Notes: a model not told the origin generated them from the sequence alone. Numbered from the stretch's first letter, positions 20,387 to 30,483 are shown. The stretch is 64,000 bases of DNA from an uncultured Flavobacteriaceae bacterium (GCA_947494715.1 CANLWG010000015.1:113323-177322), one strand, 5' to 3'. Program-made: numbers and translations.

Positions 20387-21454
20387 TCAATTCGGTTTAA
20401 CGGCCACTTTCATTGCACCATCTTTTCTGCTCTCATAGGTCTCTAGGGCCTGGGCAAAGTCTTCGAGCTGAAATCTATGTGTGAACAATGGGGTCCAGTC
20501 TATTCTACCTTCCTGGACAAGCCGCAGAGCCTCCTCCGCAGTATTTGGATTGGCCCTTACCCCAACTATTTCTATTTCATCCAAGACTATTCTCTTCATG
20601 GGCAGTATAGGTTCTTCATGCGGAATGCCTATTACAGCGATAATCCCCCCTTTCGCGGCGGCATCACAGGCCTGTTGTATGGATTTAACGGTACCTGCAC
20701 ATTCCGTAATGGCGGGTACTCCCAAACCATTGGTTAATTCCATCACTTTTTGAACCACATCGATTTCCCTGTAATTGATGGGAATGGCACCCAGCTCGGC
20801 CGCCATATTTAAGCGATCCCCACTTCCTGCGATGATTATTCGGCCTGCCCCAAGGGCTTTGGCACAGAGTACGGCCATCAAACCCTGTGGTCCCGTACCC
20901 ATTATGAGAATATCGTCCCCGGGCTGAAGACGCGTTCTTTTTACGGTGTTCAATGCGATGCTCAGTGGGTCGATACACGCAGCCATTTCCAAATCCATAT
21001 CTTCAGGAATCTTATAAATGGCTTTAACTGAAGTACGCATATACTGGGCATAGGCCCCGGGCGTATAATGACCATATTGACGATGGCCTGTACTTTCATC
21101 GCCATAATTCAAGCATAAGTTGTACCGGCCAATCAGACAATTGCGACAATAGCCACAACCTACATGCGATATGGCACACACACGATCTCCTTTTTTCCAG
21201 CCCAGTTTTGATGCTTTGTTGCCTACAAGTTCTACCGTCCCGGACCATTCGTGTCCTGGAACAAACGGTAACGATTTAGGCCAGAATCCAGGAAAATCCC
21301 CTGCTATGATATGTGGATCTGTGCCACATATATAGGTGGTGTCCACTTTACACAAGACCTCGTCCGGATCAATCTCTGGAACCTCGATTTCCTGTATGCT
21401 AAAATCCCTTACGCCTTCCAGGACCAGGGCATTCATTTTTTTTGGTATACTCAT
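20387..21454 (-). CDS. Zinc-dependent medium-chain alcohol dehydrogenase
   Basis: GHEWSGTVELVG, CGYCRNCLIGRYNLC structural-zinc motif, MGTGPQGLMAVLCAKALGAG. Confidence 0.93.
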   Translation of the reverse strand: MSIPKKMNALVLEGVRDFSIQEIEVPEIDPDEVLCKVDTTYICGTDPHIIAGDFPGFWPKSLPFVPGHEWSGTVELVGNKASKLGWKKGDRVCAISHVGCGYCRNCLIGRYNLCLNYGDESTGHRQYGHYTPGAYAQYMRTSVKAIYKIPEDMDLEMAACIDPLSIALNTVKRTRLQPGDDILIMGTGPQGLMAVLCAKALGAGRIIIAGSGDRLNMAAELGAIPINYREIDVVQKVMELTNGLGVPAITECAGTVKSIQQACDAAAKGGIIAVIGIPHEEPILPMKRIVLDEIEIVGVRANPNTAEEALRLVQEGRIDWTPLFTHRFQLEDFAQALETYESRKDGAMKVAVKPN

Positions 21455-21467
21455 TCTTTTCTAAATT

Positions 21468-22487
21468 TTATTTCCAGTGAACCATTGGTAATCCCGGTAC
21501 GGGGGACTTGAAATAGGGAATGGATTTACCCTTAAGCGATCCTATGTAAACGGTACCCAAATCTGGCCCTCCAAAGGTGACGCTTGCCATCCAGGGAGCA
21601 ATCCCCCTACCTGTTGCAAATAAGACTTCTTCGGTTACACTATTGCTGAAAAATGCTTTTTCCAAAGCCTCCACCTTTTCGGGGTCCCCTTCGTCCAAAA
21701 GCATTTTCATATCACCTTCCGGGGTTAGGACAAACAATTTATCGGAATACACTGTAGTCCCCCATAAATTTCCGTAGGTATCAAAGGCAATGCCATCCGG
21801 CCATGCCCCCTTTCCCAGTTTGGATGGTCCAAAAACCTCCCGGTCCACCAAATCACCCTTCTCGGTAAGCCTCATTCTGGATATGCAGCCACCGGTGGTC
21901 TCAACGATGTAGAGATACTCCTCAGTTTTATCAAACCTTATTTCGTTCGTGAATCCAAAACCTTCAGCCATTATCCTAAAAGCGCCATCCTCATATCTGG
22001 CAACATAGCCATCCTTGAGATCATGCTTTAATGCGTGCATCCAATTCTTTGTTTTGGTCGAAATCGTAATCCATATTCGATTCCTTGAATCCCTGAGCAC
22101 AAAGTTTACCTTACCGATTTCTTCCCCTTCTATGGAATCGGCCATCACTACGGTGTGACCTTTTCGCGTCATACGTTCCAGACGATCGGTGCCGAAATTG
22201 GAAATAAGAATATCCCCATTGTCGGCAAAGGCCAGCCCATTGGGCAATGTACCTTCAAGATATCTGGTGGCCTCCGAACCGGCATCCTCAAAGAAATCCG
22301 AACCGGATTGGGTCACCAGCTCCTGTTGCCCATTGAGACCTATGCGCATGACACCTCCCCTGGCATCCGCCGACCATAGTGTTCCATCCGGTTCCGCTAA
22401 AATGCATTCGGGTCGTTGTAAGTCCTTTCCGATGAACTGAATATTAGAGGTGTCCAGTTCAAAATCTAGTATTGGATTTCGTTGCAT
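21468..22487 (-). CDS. SMP-30/gluconolactonase/LRE family protein
   Basis: PECILAEPDGTLWSADARGGVMRI, LPNGLAFADNGDILISNFG, WPDGIAFDTYGNLWGTTVYSDKLFVL; no obvious signal peptide. Confidence 0.88.
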   Translation of the reverse strand: MQRNPILDFELDTSNIQFIGKDLQRPECILAEPDGTLWSADARGGVMRIGLNGQQELVTQSGSDFFEDAGSEATRYLEGTLPNGLAFADNGDILISNFGTDRLERMTRKGHTVVMADSIEGEEIGKVNFVLRDSRNRIWITISTKTKNWMHALKHDLKDGYVARYEDGAFRIMAEGFGFTNEIRFDKTEEYLYIVETTGGCISRMRLTEKGDLVDREVFGPSKLGKGAWPDGIAFDTYGNLWGTTVYSDKLFVLTPEGDMKMLLDEGDPEKVEALEKAFFSNSVTEEVLFATGRGIAPWMASVTFGGPDLGTVYIGSLKGKSIPYFKSPVPGLPMVHWK

Positions 22488-22497
22488 TCTAATTGAG

Positions 22498-24039
22498 TTA
22501 AGAGCTTAATGCGCCGTCCCAGGTATCAATTTTTATATTTTTCAATTCCTCTTCGTCGAACCATCTTGTAGTTACCGCTTTGGACTCGGTAAAAAATTTA
22601 ATGCCGTCCTTGCCCATGGTATGTAGGTCGCCAAAAAAGGAATTTTTATGCCCTGTGAACGGAAAAATGCTGGCTGGAACCGGAATACCCACATTTACGC
22701 CCACCATTCCCGCATGGGTCCTGCGGGCAAATTCCCTGGCATAATGTCCGTTTTGGGTAAAAATGATGGATCCATTTGCATATGGATTGGCATTCATTAC
22801 GGCAATCCCTTCCTCAAAATCCCTGACCCTTTTTATGCTCAGTACCGGACCGAAAATTTCTTCATCCCCTACGGCCATCCCTGGTTTTACGTGGTCAAAA
22901 ATATTAGGGCCCAGATAGTAACCTTCCTCATGACCTGGTACATTAATTTCCCTGCCATCCAATACTAATTCTGCCCCTTCAGCCACACCGTTCTTTATCC
23001 TTCCGCTGACCAACTCATGATGACCTTTGCTCACCAAAGGACCCAACTGTGTGGATTTATCGTAAGCGGGTCCCACCTTTAAAGCCGAGGCAAACCCACT
23101 TATAATATCGGAAAGTTCATCTGCTATCTTTTCCTGTACGGTTATTACGGGCAAGGCCATGCATCGTTCGCCCGCACAGCCATACGAGGCACTGATTATT
23201 CCCCTTGCCGTACGTTCCAAGGGGGCATCGTCCAGGACAAGCGCATGATTTTTGGCCTGACAGAGTGCCTGAACCCTTTTGCCATGGGCGGCGGCCGTGG
23301 CATAGATATGCTTTCCTACTTTTGTAGAGCCGACGAAAGTAATACCCCTAACATTTTCATGGGTTATAAGTCTTTCAGCATCCTCATTTTTGCAGGTCAC
23401 CAAGTTAAAGACCCCTTTTGGTAGCCCTGCCTCATACAGTAATTCGGTCATTCGCATGGCCGTCATCGGTGTGACATTCGACGCCTTAAGTACCATGGTA
23501 TTACCCGTAGCAATACACAAAGGCATCATCCATCCCATTGGGATCATTGCCGGAAAATTGAATGGTGCTATCCCTATGAATACCCCCAATGGCTCCCGAT
23601 AGAGTACCGTATCAAATCCTTTGGACGTATTCATCAATGATTCGCCCATCATTAACGAAGGTGTACCGCACGCCAACTCTACCACCTCCTTTGCCTTAAG
23701 CACATCACCTACAGCTTCATCCCATACTTTCCCATTTTCCTTACATAAGGTTAGTACGAGTTCATCAAAATGTCGGTCAATCAAATCCCTAAACTTATAG
23801 AGCACCTGAACCCTTTTCAATACCGGGGTATCCGCCCATTCAGGAAATGCCTGATGAGCGGATTGAATGGCTTGGTCCAATTCACTTTGGGTACACATCG
23901 GCACTTGTGCAAGAACCTTACCTGTACTGGGGTTGTGAATGTTTTGATAATTTCCTGAGGAGGAATCGGTCCATTCACCATTAATATTCAGCCTTAGCTT
24001 TTTGATTTCGCCTTCATTCAAAATTTCGGTCTCTGCCAT
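22498..24039 (-). CDS. mmsA: CoA-acylating methylmalonate-semialdehyde dehydrogenase family (MmsA/IolA-like)
   Basis: ALDH fold with FVGSTKVGKHIYATAAAHGKRVQALCQAKNH and GCAGERCMALPV, typical of MMSDH. Confidence 0.85.
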   Translation of the reverse strand: MAETEILNEGEIKKLRLNINGEWTDSSSGNYQNIHNPSTGKVLAQVPMCTQSELDQAIQSAHQAFPEWADTPVLKRVQVLYKFRDLIDRHFDELVLTLCKENGKVWDEAVGDVLKAKEVVELACGTPSLMMGESLMNTSKGFDTVLYREPLGVFIGIAPFNFPAMIPMGWMMPLCIATGNTMVLKASNVTPMTAMRMTELLYEAGLPKGVFNLVTCKNEDAERLITHENVRGITFVGSTKVGKHIYATAAAHGKRVQALCQAKNHALVLDDAPLERTARGIISASYGCAGERCMALPVITVQEKIADELSDIISGFASALKVGPAYDKSTQLGPLVSKGHHELVSGRIKNGVAEGAELVLDGREINVPGHEEGYYLGPNIFDHVKPGMAVGDEEIFGPVLSIKRVRDFEEGIAVMNANPYANGSIIFTQNGHYAREFARRTHAGMVGVNVGIPVPASIFPFTGHKNSFFGDLHTMGKDGIKFFTESKAVTTRWFDEEELKNIKIDTWDGALSS

Positions 24040-24078
24040 TTTTAATATTTGGTTATATGAGTTCTTACTTCTGGATAT

Positions 24079-24990
24079 CTAGGATTTGAAACTGTAACCA
24101 AAATCCGCAAGATATTTTTTGCTTATTTCCGCTGCTTCTTTAGGGGTCCGCGGCATCTTCTTGGAATAGTCCAATTCTGCCATGACCATACCTTTGTAAT
24201 CCGAATTCTCCAAAACGTCCAGCACCTCCTTAATCTTTACTTTTCCCATGCCCAAGGGCGCATATCCCAAATAGTACTCTCCCCCATCGAAATCCTTGAG
24301 GTGAATGTGTTCCGTAATCGAAATAAAATCCTTCAGTACCTGTACCGGATCCCCACCTCCTTTTTTTAGTTGGCCAATGTCCGGCCCAAATCTTACATAC
24401 TTTGTGTCCACATTGTTCATCAAGGAATAAACTTCATCGGGCAGTTCTATGGGGGTATCCGTATGTTGGTGAAATGCAAAGGTGATTCCCTCATCGGTAA
24501 CCCTTTTGGCATATTCGTTAAATGCATTGATAATGGTGGACTTGTATTCTGCATATTGGTAATTGTCCACTTTTTTCCGATTCATGCTTGCACTGAATTC
24601 CATGACATCACCACCGTATTTTTTACAGAGTTTTGCCCATTTCACCAATTTGTCCCCTTCTTCCTTTATGACCCTTTTATCCAGAACGTTGGCCATACAA
24701 AAAGCAGATTTAAGCGGTAGTTGGTACTTTTCTATCAATGTTCCGATACCTCCTTCTTTCTTTTCATAGTCTTCGATAACCCTGCCAAAGGTCTCAAAGG
24801 CATTAAATCCAAGTTCCGACATACCTTTCATGGCAGGTTCCAGATCATCAGTGCCGTACCCCCATGTGATGTAGGTATACCCGATATCTAATTTGGTATG
24901 ATACTTCAGCTTAAAGTCAGGAATTGAGGGCATCATTAATCCCAGGGCCCCGACTCCGGCCGTATGTAGAAAATCTCTTCGTGTTCCCAT
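24079..24990 (-). CDS. Sugar phosphate isomerase/epimerase-like TIM barrel, Tat-type signal
   Basis: MGTRRDFLHTAGVGALGLMMPS; TIM barrel pattern (FAFHQHTDTPIEL, FGPDIGQLKKGGGDPV, HIHLKDFDGG). Confidence 0.8.
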   Translation of the reverse strand: MGTRRDFLHTAGVGALGLMMPSIPDFKLKYHTKLDIGYTYITWGYGTDDLEPAMKGMSELGFNAFETFGRVIEDYEKKEGGIGTLIEKYQLPLKSAFCMANVLDKRVIKEEGDKLVKWAKLCKKYGGDVMEFSASMNRKKVDNYQYAEYKSTIINAFNEYAKRVTDEGITFAFHQHTDTPIELPDEVYSLMNNVDTKYVRFGPDIGQLKKGGGDPVQVLKDFISITEHIHLKDFDGGEYYLGYAPLGMGKVKIKEVLDVLENSDYKGMVMAELDYSKKMPRTPKEAAEISKKYLADFGYSFKS

Positions 24991-25025
24991 TTGTCTTTGC
25001 TTTAATAATTCGGCTATTTAAAATG

Positions 25026-25484
25026 TTATTCCGAGGCTATCTTATCACCATAAACAGTAAAAAACACACCAACTAATAAGATGAAGGCACCCAGTATCTT
25101 CATTCCGGTAATCTTGCTCACCGGTGACCCCAATATTCCATAATGGGAGAATACCAAACCACATAAAACTTGCCCGGCCAACATGATTATCATTACCGGA
25201 CCTGCACCCAATCTTGGAATCAACCAGGCAATGCCAAAAACAAGACAACCGCCCATGGCCCCCGCCGTAAACAGCCAAAAGGGTACTTCCCTTAACCGTT
25301 CAAAAAATTGTGGCTCCCAGCCGGTAAGACCTATAAGTAATGCGGCCACTGCCCCAATTACCCAAAATAAGGCATTGCCCATACGTGGATTGTTCACAAT
25401 ATTCCCGACACTTCCATTCATCGCCAAATGGAGACAAAGAACAATCCCAATTACAAAACTTAACAATATCAATAGTGCTTTCAT
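25026..25484 (-). CDS. DMT-superfamily small transporter, YdcZ/DUF606-like
   Basis: 152 aa, about five hydrophobic helices; AMNGSVGNIVNNPRMGNALFWVIGAVAALLIGL and AGQVLCGLVFSHYGILG. Confidence 0.75.
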   Translation of the reverse strand: MKALLILLSFVIGIVLCLHLAMNGSVGNIVNNPRMGNALFWVIGAVAALLIGLTGWEPQFFERLREVPFWLFTAGAMGGCLVFGIAWLIPRLGAGPVMIIMLAGQVLCGLVFSHYGILGSPVSKITGMKILGAFILLVGVFFTVYGDKIASE

Positions 25485-25701
25485 CTGTTGGTATTTATCA
25501 ATTATTTAAAGTCAGATGTGCCCGTTATGTTTAGGCCGGTATAATCTTGCCCGTCGGCAGACAGGTACGCCAACCAACCTCTCGGTCAGTACCAATAATT
25601 GTTATGGCTCATTTCACAACCACGAACTTGATTTAAATACAACAAGCTATAGCTTTTGCATTTCTTAATCAATCATAATTGTACTTCAAATATACTAATT
25701 T

Positions 25702-25711
25702 TTGTATACAA
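25702..25711. promoter_or_regulatory. Candidate operator TTGTATACAA upstream of the 25484->17109 operon
   Basis: Palindrome 7 nt upstream of minus-strand TATATTTG (25687-25694), the same spacing as at susC. Confidence 0.65.
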
Positions 25712-25883
25712 TTATAAATTTTAAATGTATTTTTTATCTTAACCTTTTCGACTATTGCCTTGAGCCATAACCCGGTTATACTACATTTTTCCGATTTTGT
25801 TATGGAAATAAGTTGCTATGGCCTATTGAAGGTACATCCTTCAATTTGACAGGAATTAACCAGGCAGGTTGGCATACAATATA

Positions 25884-28052
25884 TCAATCCGGCAATTTGA
25901 ATGCCATGTACTTTCCTAGAAAGCCACTGTTTTTGTTCCCCGTTACAGCGATGACTACATATTGTTCACCATCAATCTCATAGGTAGTAGGCGTTGCCAG
26001 TCCGGGCCCGGGTAGTTGATATTCCCACAACAGTTCGCCACTGTCCTTGTCAAACGCACGGAATTTAGCATCTTTGGTAGCTGCAATAAAAATAAGTCCC
26101 CCCGCAGTTACGACAGGACCTCCTTGATTGATCGTTCCCGTAGGGGGAATTCCCTTTTTTGTCAATTCCTCATATTCTCCCAACGGTATTTGCCAAAGTA
26201 TCTCCCCTTTGTTTAAATCAACTGCATTTAAAGTTCCCCAAGGCGGTTTAATGGCCGGATACCCTTCCTCATCCGTAAAGGTTATATATCCCCGATTGGT
26301 ATATTTTAGTCTTTTGGTCAGGTTCTTTAGATTTTCGGTGCTGTCCAAAGTAGTTTCCTTTTCGGATTCCCACGACTCCGTCTTTTCTACGCTATTTTTT
26401 TGAATATCATCCAATCCGAGCAAATAAGCTGCGATTGCCGACTTTTCCTCTGCAGTCACATAGCTCATTGCGGGCATTAGGCCCCTGCCATTTTCGATAT
26501 ACCCTACTATATTGGAATGGGAGAGTTTTTCCTCGATTCCGATCAATGAGGGAATATAGTGCCCTCCTTCGCGGGACGGGCCGTGACATGTGGCGCAATA
26601 TGTTTGGTACAACTGAAATCCATTCAGGTCATTTGATGCCAGTTCGGCTTCTAAATCGATTAATTTTAACAACCAGGGCACATCATTTACGTTAATTATC
26701 AAGGTTCCGGTTTCCTCATCAATGGCCCCGCCCCCCCAGTTGGCGCCCCCGTTATAAAAGGGTTGGACAATGACTCCCTCAGTATTGGGCGGTGTGAATA
26801 TTTTGGTTTGATATTTTTTTAGCTCCTTCCTTACATAGGCATTGGCCTCGGGAGAAATATCTGTGGCCAAATCCTCCGTTAACTCCTGTCTCGTAAATGG
26901 TGGAGGCTTTACGGGAAGTGGTTGGGTCGGCCAGGTAACCTCATCCGTCATCGAGGATTGAGGCACCGGGACTTCCTTGATCTCAAAAAGCGGTTCCCCG
27001 GTTATCCTATTGAACAAATAAACGTATCCCTGCTTGGTAGGTTGAGCCACGGCATCTATCTCCTGACCATCATGGACCACCGTGGTCAAATTAGGCGGAC
27101 AGGACAAATCCCTATCCCATAGATCATGATGCACAAATTGATAATGCCAGATTCTTTCACCTGTCTCAGCATTAAGGGCCAAAAGGCAATTTGAAAACAA
27201 GTTCTGCCCTGTTCTATTGGCTCCATAAAAATCATAGGTTGCGGAACCCGTCGGAACATAAACGATGCCCCTTTCCACATCAAGGCTCAATCCGCTCCAA
27301 CTATTGGCTCCGCCAATATATTTGTATGCGTTTTCGGGCCACGTATCATAACCAAAATCCCCTGGTTCCGGTATAGTCCGAAACACCCATTCCAATTCAC
27401 CGGTAATGGCATTAAATGCCCTAATGTGACCAGGGGCCGCAGGCAAAAACTCGGACACCGTAGACCCGGCAATAATCAAATCCTTGTACACAATACCAGG
27501 GGAGGTAGCCCGTACACCCTTTATTTCTTGGTCACCCAATCCCGTGGAATAACGTATTCTACCATTTTCCCCAAAACTATCGACAATTTTGCCCGTTTTG
27601 GCATCTACCGCATATAGGAATTCAGAATACACATAAAAAATTCGACTATCCGATTCTTTTTCCCAATACATTAATCCCCTGGCGGATGACTGGTTACCTA
27701 TAGAATCATATTCCTTTAGATCTAGATACCATTTCTCCTGGCCGGTAAGGGCATCCAGGGCAACCATATTTCTACTGGCGGTGGTACCATATAAGACCCC
27801 ATTTACCATCAATGGATTGCACTTCACCTGCCCATGGGTTTCCGTCGGTCTCATATCATAGGACCAGGCCACTTCAAGCGATTCGACGTTTTCCTTATTT
27901 ATTTGCGATAATTTCGAATATTTGTTGCTGGAAGGCGATCCGTTGTAACTTCTCCATTCGCTAGTCCCCTTGTCCCTTGAAGATTCTTCCGGGGTACAGG
28001 CCACTATGGTTAAGAAGATTATAAAGGTTGAACTAAACCTGAAGATTCTCAT
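25884..28052 (-). CDS. PQQ-dependent (quinoprotein) dehydrogenase with inserted cytochrome c domain, lipoprotein
   Basis: IVACTPEES signal; WSYDMRPTETHGQVKCNPLMVNGVLYG, GANWGGGAIDEETGTL, heme site YCATCHG. Confidence 0.9.
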   Translation of the reverse strand: MRIFRFSSTFIIFLTIVACTPEESSRDKGTSEWRSYNGSPSSNKYSKLSQINKENVESLEVAWSYDMRPTETHGQVKCNPLMVNGVLYGTTASRNMVALDALTGQEKWYLDLKEYDSIGNQSSARGLMYWEKESDSRIFYVYSEFLYAVDAKTGKIVDSFGENGRIRYSTGLGDQEIKGVRATSPGIVYKDLIIAGSTVSEFLPAAPGHIRAFNAITGELEWVFRTIPEPGDFGYDTWPENAYKYIGGANSWSGLSLDVERGIVYVPTGSATYDFYGANRTGQNLFSNCLLALNAETGERIWHYQFVHHDLWDRDLSCPPNLTTVVHDGQEIDAVAQPTKQGYVYLFNRITGEPLFEIKEVPVPQSSMTDEVTWPTQPLPVKPPPFTRQELTEDLATDISPEANAYVRKELKKYQTKIFTPPNTEGVIVQPFYNGGANWGGGAIDEETGTLIINVNDVPWLLKLIDLEAELASNDLNGFQLYQTYCATCHGPSREGGHYIPSLIGIEEKLSHSNIVGYIENGRGLMPAMSYVTAEEKSAIAAYLLGLDDIQKNSVEKTESWESEKETTLDSTENLKNLTKRLKYTNRGYITFTDEEGYPAIKPPWGTLNAVDLNKGEILWQIPLGEYEELTKKGIPPTGTINQGGPVVTAGGLIFIAATKDAKFRAFDKDSGELLWEYQLPGPGLATPTTYEIDGEQYVVIAVTGNKNSGFLGKYMAFKLPD

Positions 28053-28981
28053 TTAAAATAGGTCTTGGTCAATTCTGATTCAAAACCAACTTCGGGTACT
28101 TCTGCTCCGGCGGTCCAGATTATGGCATTGAGTACAAATTTTCTAAAATCAGGGATATACATATTTTCATGATTGTGACATCCAGTAAAACCAAATCCAC
28201 GACCTCCATCGGGTCGTTCCATTGCCCAGGCAATGGTTTCCGGCTTTGGATCTTCCTTGGGCAATGAAGACTTTAGAATAGGTATTATTCGGTTAGGATC
28301 CTCACCAAAGTACATGCGGTGATAGTACTCGGCTACCGAAGTCCATGGCTTTACCCCATTGAGTATTGGATGTTCGGGACTTGCCAATTCCACAGTCTCC
28401 GTAGCCGTGGTCCCAGGGGTATTGGAATCTCCGTCTACATTGGACTTTCCATCCAAATAATACCCCCCTACCCATTTTGAGTACCGATCTTGTGCAATTG
28501 GATGATCTACCCATGTCGCATAATGAAGGACCACTAATCCCATGCCTCCGTCCATTTTAGCATCAAAGTACTTCAGAAATTTTTTGTAATCGGCATCTTG
28601 ATACTCTTCGGCCCTGGGATTGGGCGGAAATATACCGTGCCATTCATGGGCGTACCTATCCGCACTGGTATGGACAACAACAACATCAACATCCTCCAAA
28701 CTGCCAATTGGCGGTCTTTCCCCTACATACATTTGCACATCGATATCAATTCCGTTCTTCCCTTCCCTCAAACAGTCCCTGACAATAAGGAGATCCTGGA
28801 TGTATTTATGGCATGGTTTGCTGTTGTCGCTACAATGATCATTAGGGCCTGCGATCAAAACAATTTTATACGTTGAAGGGGGATGGTCAGTTGGTTTACT
28901 GGGCGTTGATTGACAACCCGCGAACACAGATGCTGTCATAATCCAAGCCAGAAAGAGGCTGCCGTTCTTTTTGAAAATCAT
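28049..28981 (-). CDS. ThuA-like domain lipoprotein
   Basis: Probable start MIFKKNGSLFLAWIM at 28981; SVFAGCQS signal; VLIAGPNDHC, GLVVLHYATW, FGFTGCHNHENM. Confidence 0.8.
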   Translation of the reverse strand: MIFKKNGSLFLAWIMTASVFAGCQSTPSKPTDHPPSTYKIVLIAGPNDHCSDNSKPCHKYIQDLLIVRDCLREGKNGIDIDVQMYVGERPPIGSLEDVDVVVVHTSADRYAHEWHGIFPPNPRAEEYQDADYKKFLKYFDAKMDGGMGLVVLHYATWVDHPIAQDRYSKWVGGYYLDGKSNVDGDSNTPGTTATETVELASPEHPILNGVKPWTSVAEYYHRMYFGEDPNRIIPILKSSLPKEDPKPETIAWAMERPDGGRGFGFTGCHNHENMYIPDFRKFVLNAIIWTAGAEVPEVGFESELTKTYFK

Positions 28982-29003
28982 AAAAAATATATTATTATAA
29001 TAT

Positions 29004-29031
29004 AATATTGCATACAAATGTATGCAATATT
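29004..29031. promoter_or_regulatory. 28-bp near-perfect palindrome, candidate operator of ThuA/PQQ operon
   Basis: AATATTGCATACA-AA-TGTATGCAATATT: 13-bp perfect arms; left part TTGCATACAA differs from TTGTATACAA by one base. Confidence 0.6.
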
Positions 29032-29625
29032 TTAATAAATAGCACATTAGGCATCTATTTTTTTAGAAAAATGAACATGGAGCGAAGAGATTCCCAGCGA
29101 TGAGAGAAATTTGCGCATGCCTTGATGGCCTTGCCGCCGCAAAATTCTCTTGACTTTAAGAGAGTTTGGCGCATCAATTTACCAAAGAATTCTTTACGCT
29201 AATTTGAGATTCGGTAGTTTGGCCCGACATCATTTTGATGAACTACAAATATTGTTGGGGACACTATCCAAGCCCAATTTGAAAAGGCTAAATCGAAATT
29301 TATTTTCAATCATCGGTCTTCAAATCTAAACGACCAAAATTTGCGTAGCCGTTGCGTGAATATCCAACTACCGAAAGCATTTGGCTAAAATCTTAAATTC
29401 CGATACTGGAGAGACTATTGTGAAATAATTACTAAATTACCAAAAAAAATGCTTTTATCCCCACTTCGACATCGTTCAAATTTTGTACGACAATCTTTTT
29501 CAAATGGCGTTTCATAGCTAAAGCCAAAGTTTAGTCTTATTTACTCCTCTCAAAAAATGGAAAATTAGACTATTTCGAATAAAATAATATTTATATGTGT
29601 ATTAATATTCAATTTTATATTATTT

Positions 29626-29635
29626 TTGTATACAA
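29626..29635. promoter_or_regulatory. Candidate operator TTGTATACAA 20 bp upstream of oiaC-like gene
   Basis: Palindrome overlapping TATTTTTG (29621-29628), a TAnnTTTG-type element. Confidence 0.65.
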
Positions 29636-29655
29636 TATTTTAGAGACAAAATTTC

Positions 29656-30483
29656 ATGCCGACCACGATATTAGGAATTGGATCGTATACTTTCCCCCTA
29701 GCGATCCAAACAAAGAACGCCAATCATTCAATGAGCCTAAATCAACTCTTGGCAAAGGCGTACGATTATGAAATCCATACAATTCAAATTGCAGATAATC
29801 ATCCGCTTCATCTGATGTCCAAGGAGGAATTGATTTCCCTAAGGCAACAAGCAACCGATTTAGGCATTGACTTAGAAGTAGGTACACGACGTTTGGAGGA
29901 GAAACATATGTTGAACTACCTAAAAATTGCAGAACATCTAAACTCAAAATTTCTGAGAGTCGTAATCGATGATGTAAACTACGAACCTTCGAAGAAGGCC
30001 ATTATAGACATCTTGCAAAAACTCGTTCCAAGCTTAGAGAAATCCGGAATAGTATTGGCAATTGAAAACCACGATAGATTTCGATCATCGGATTATGCCG
30101 AGATCATTGAATCCACCGGTTCCGATTGGATCGGTATTTGTTTGGATACAGCCAATTCATTAGGTGCCGGGGAAGGAATCAACGAAGTTTTGGATAGTCT
30201 CGCAAGGTATTGTATAAATCTACATATAAAGGACATTACTGTCGCCAGGGTGCCAAGCAACATGGGTTTCAATGTCCGTGGCTGTCCCGCAGGTGAAGGG
30301 ATAATTAATATCCCTGATGTTCTGCGGAGGGTGCAAAACAACGGCAAATTAGTATCGATTACGCTTGAAGTATGGTCAGAGGACGATGGCACGGAAGAAT
30401 TAAAAATAGATAGAGAAAATAGGTGGGCGAATAAAAGCATTAAATATCTGAAAAAATTAATCGATACATATGACTATGAATAA
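29656..30483 (+). CDS. oiaC: OiaC-like 3-oxo-isoapionate decarboxylase (AP endonuclease 2/TIM barrel family)
   Basis: No signal peptide; GIGSYTFPLAIQ, TIQIADNHPLHLM, LEVGTRRLE, LAIENHDRF, GICLDTANSLGAGEG, MGFNVRGCPAGEG; adjacent to apnO-, apsD- and apnL-like genes. Confidence 0.7.
   Translation: MPTTILGIGSYTFPLAIQTKNANHSMSLNQLLAKAYDYEIHTIQIADNHPLHLMSKEELISLRQQATDLGIDLEVGTRRLEEKHMLNYLKIAEHLNSKFLRVVIDDVNYEPSKKAIIDILQKLVPSLEKSGIVLAIENHDRFRSSDYAEIIESTGSDWIGICLDTANSLGAGEGINEVLDSLARYCINLHIKDITVARVPSNMGFNVRGCPAGEGIINIPDVLRRVQNNGKLVSITLEVWSEDDGTEELKIDRENRWANKSIKYLKKLIDTYDYE

Noticed and set aside
29050-29620. AT-rich intergenic stretch considered as an ncRNA or decayed gene
   Set aside because: No coherent ORF or convincing stem structure beyond the promoter/operator near 29626.
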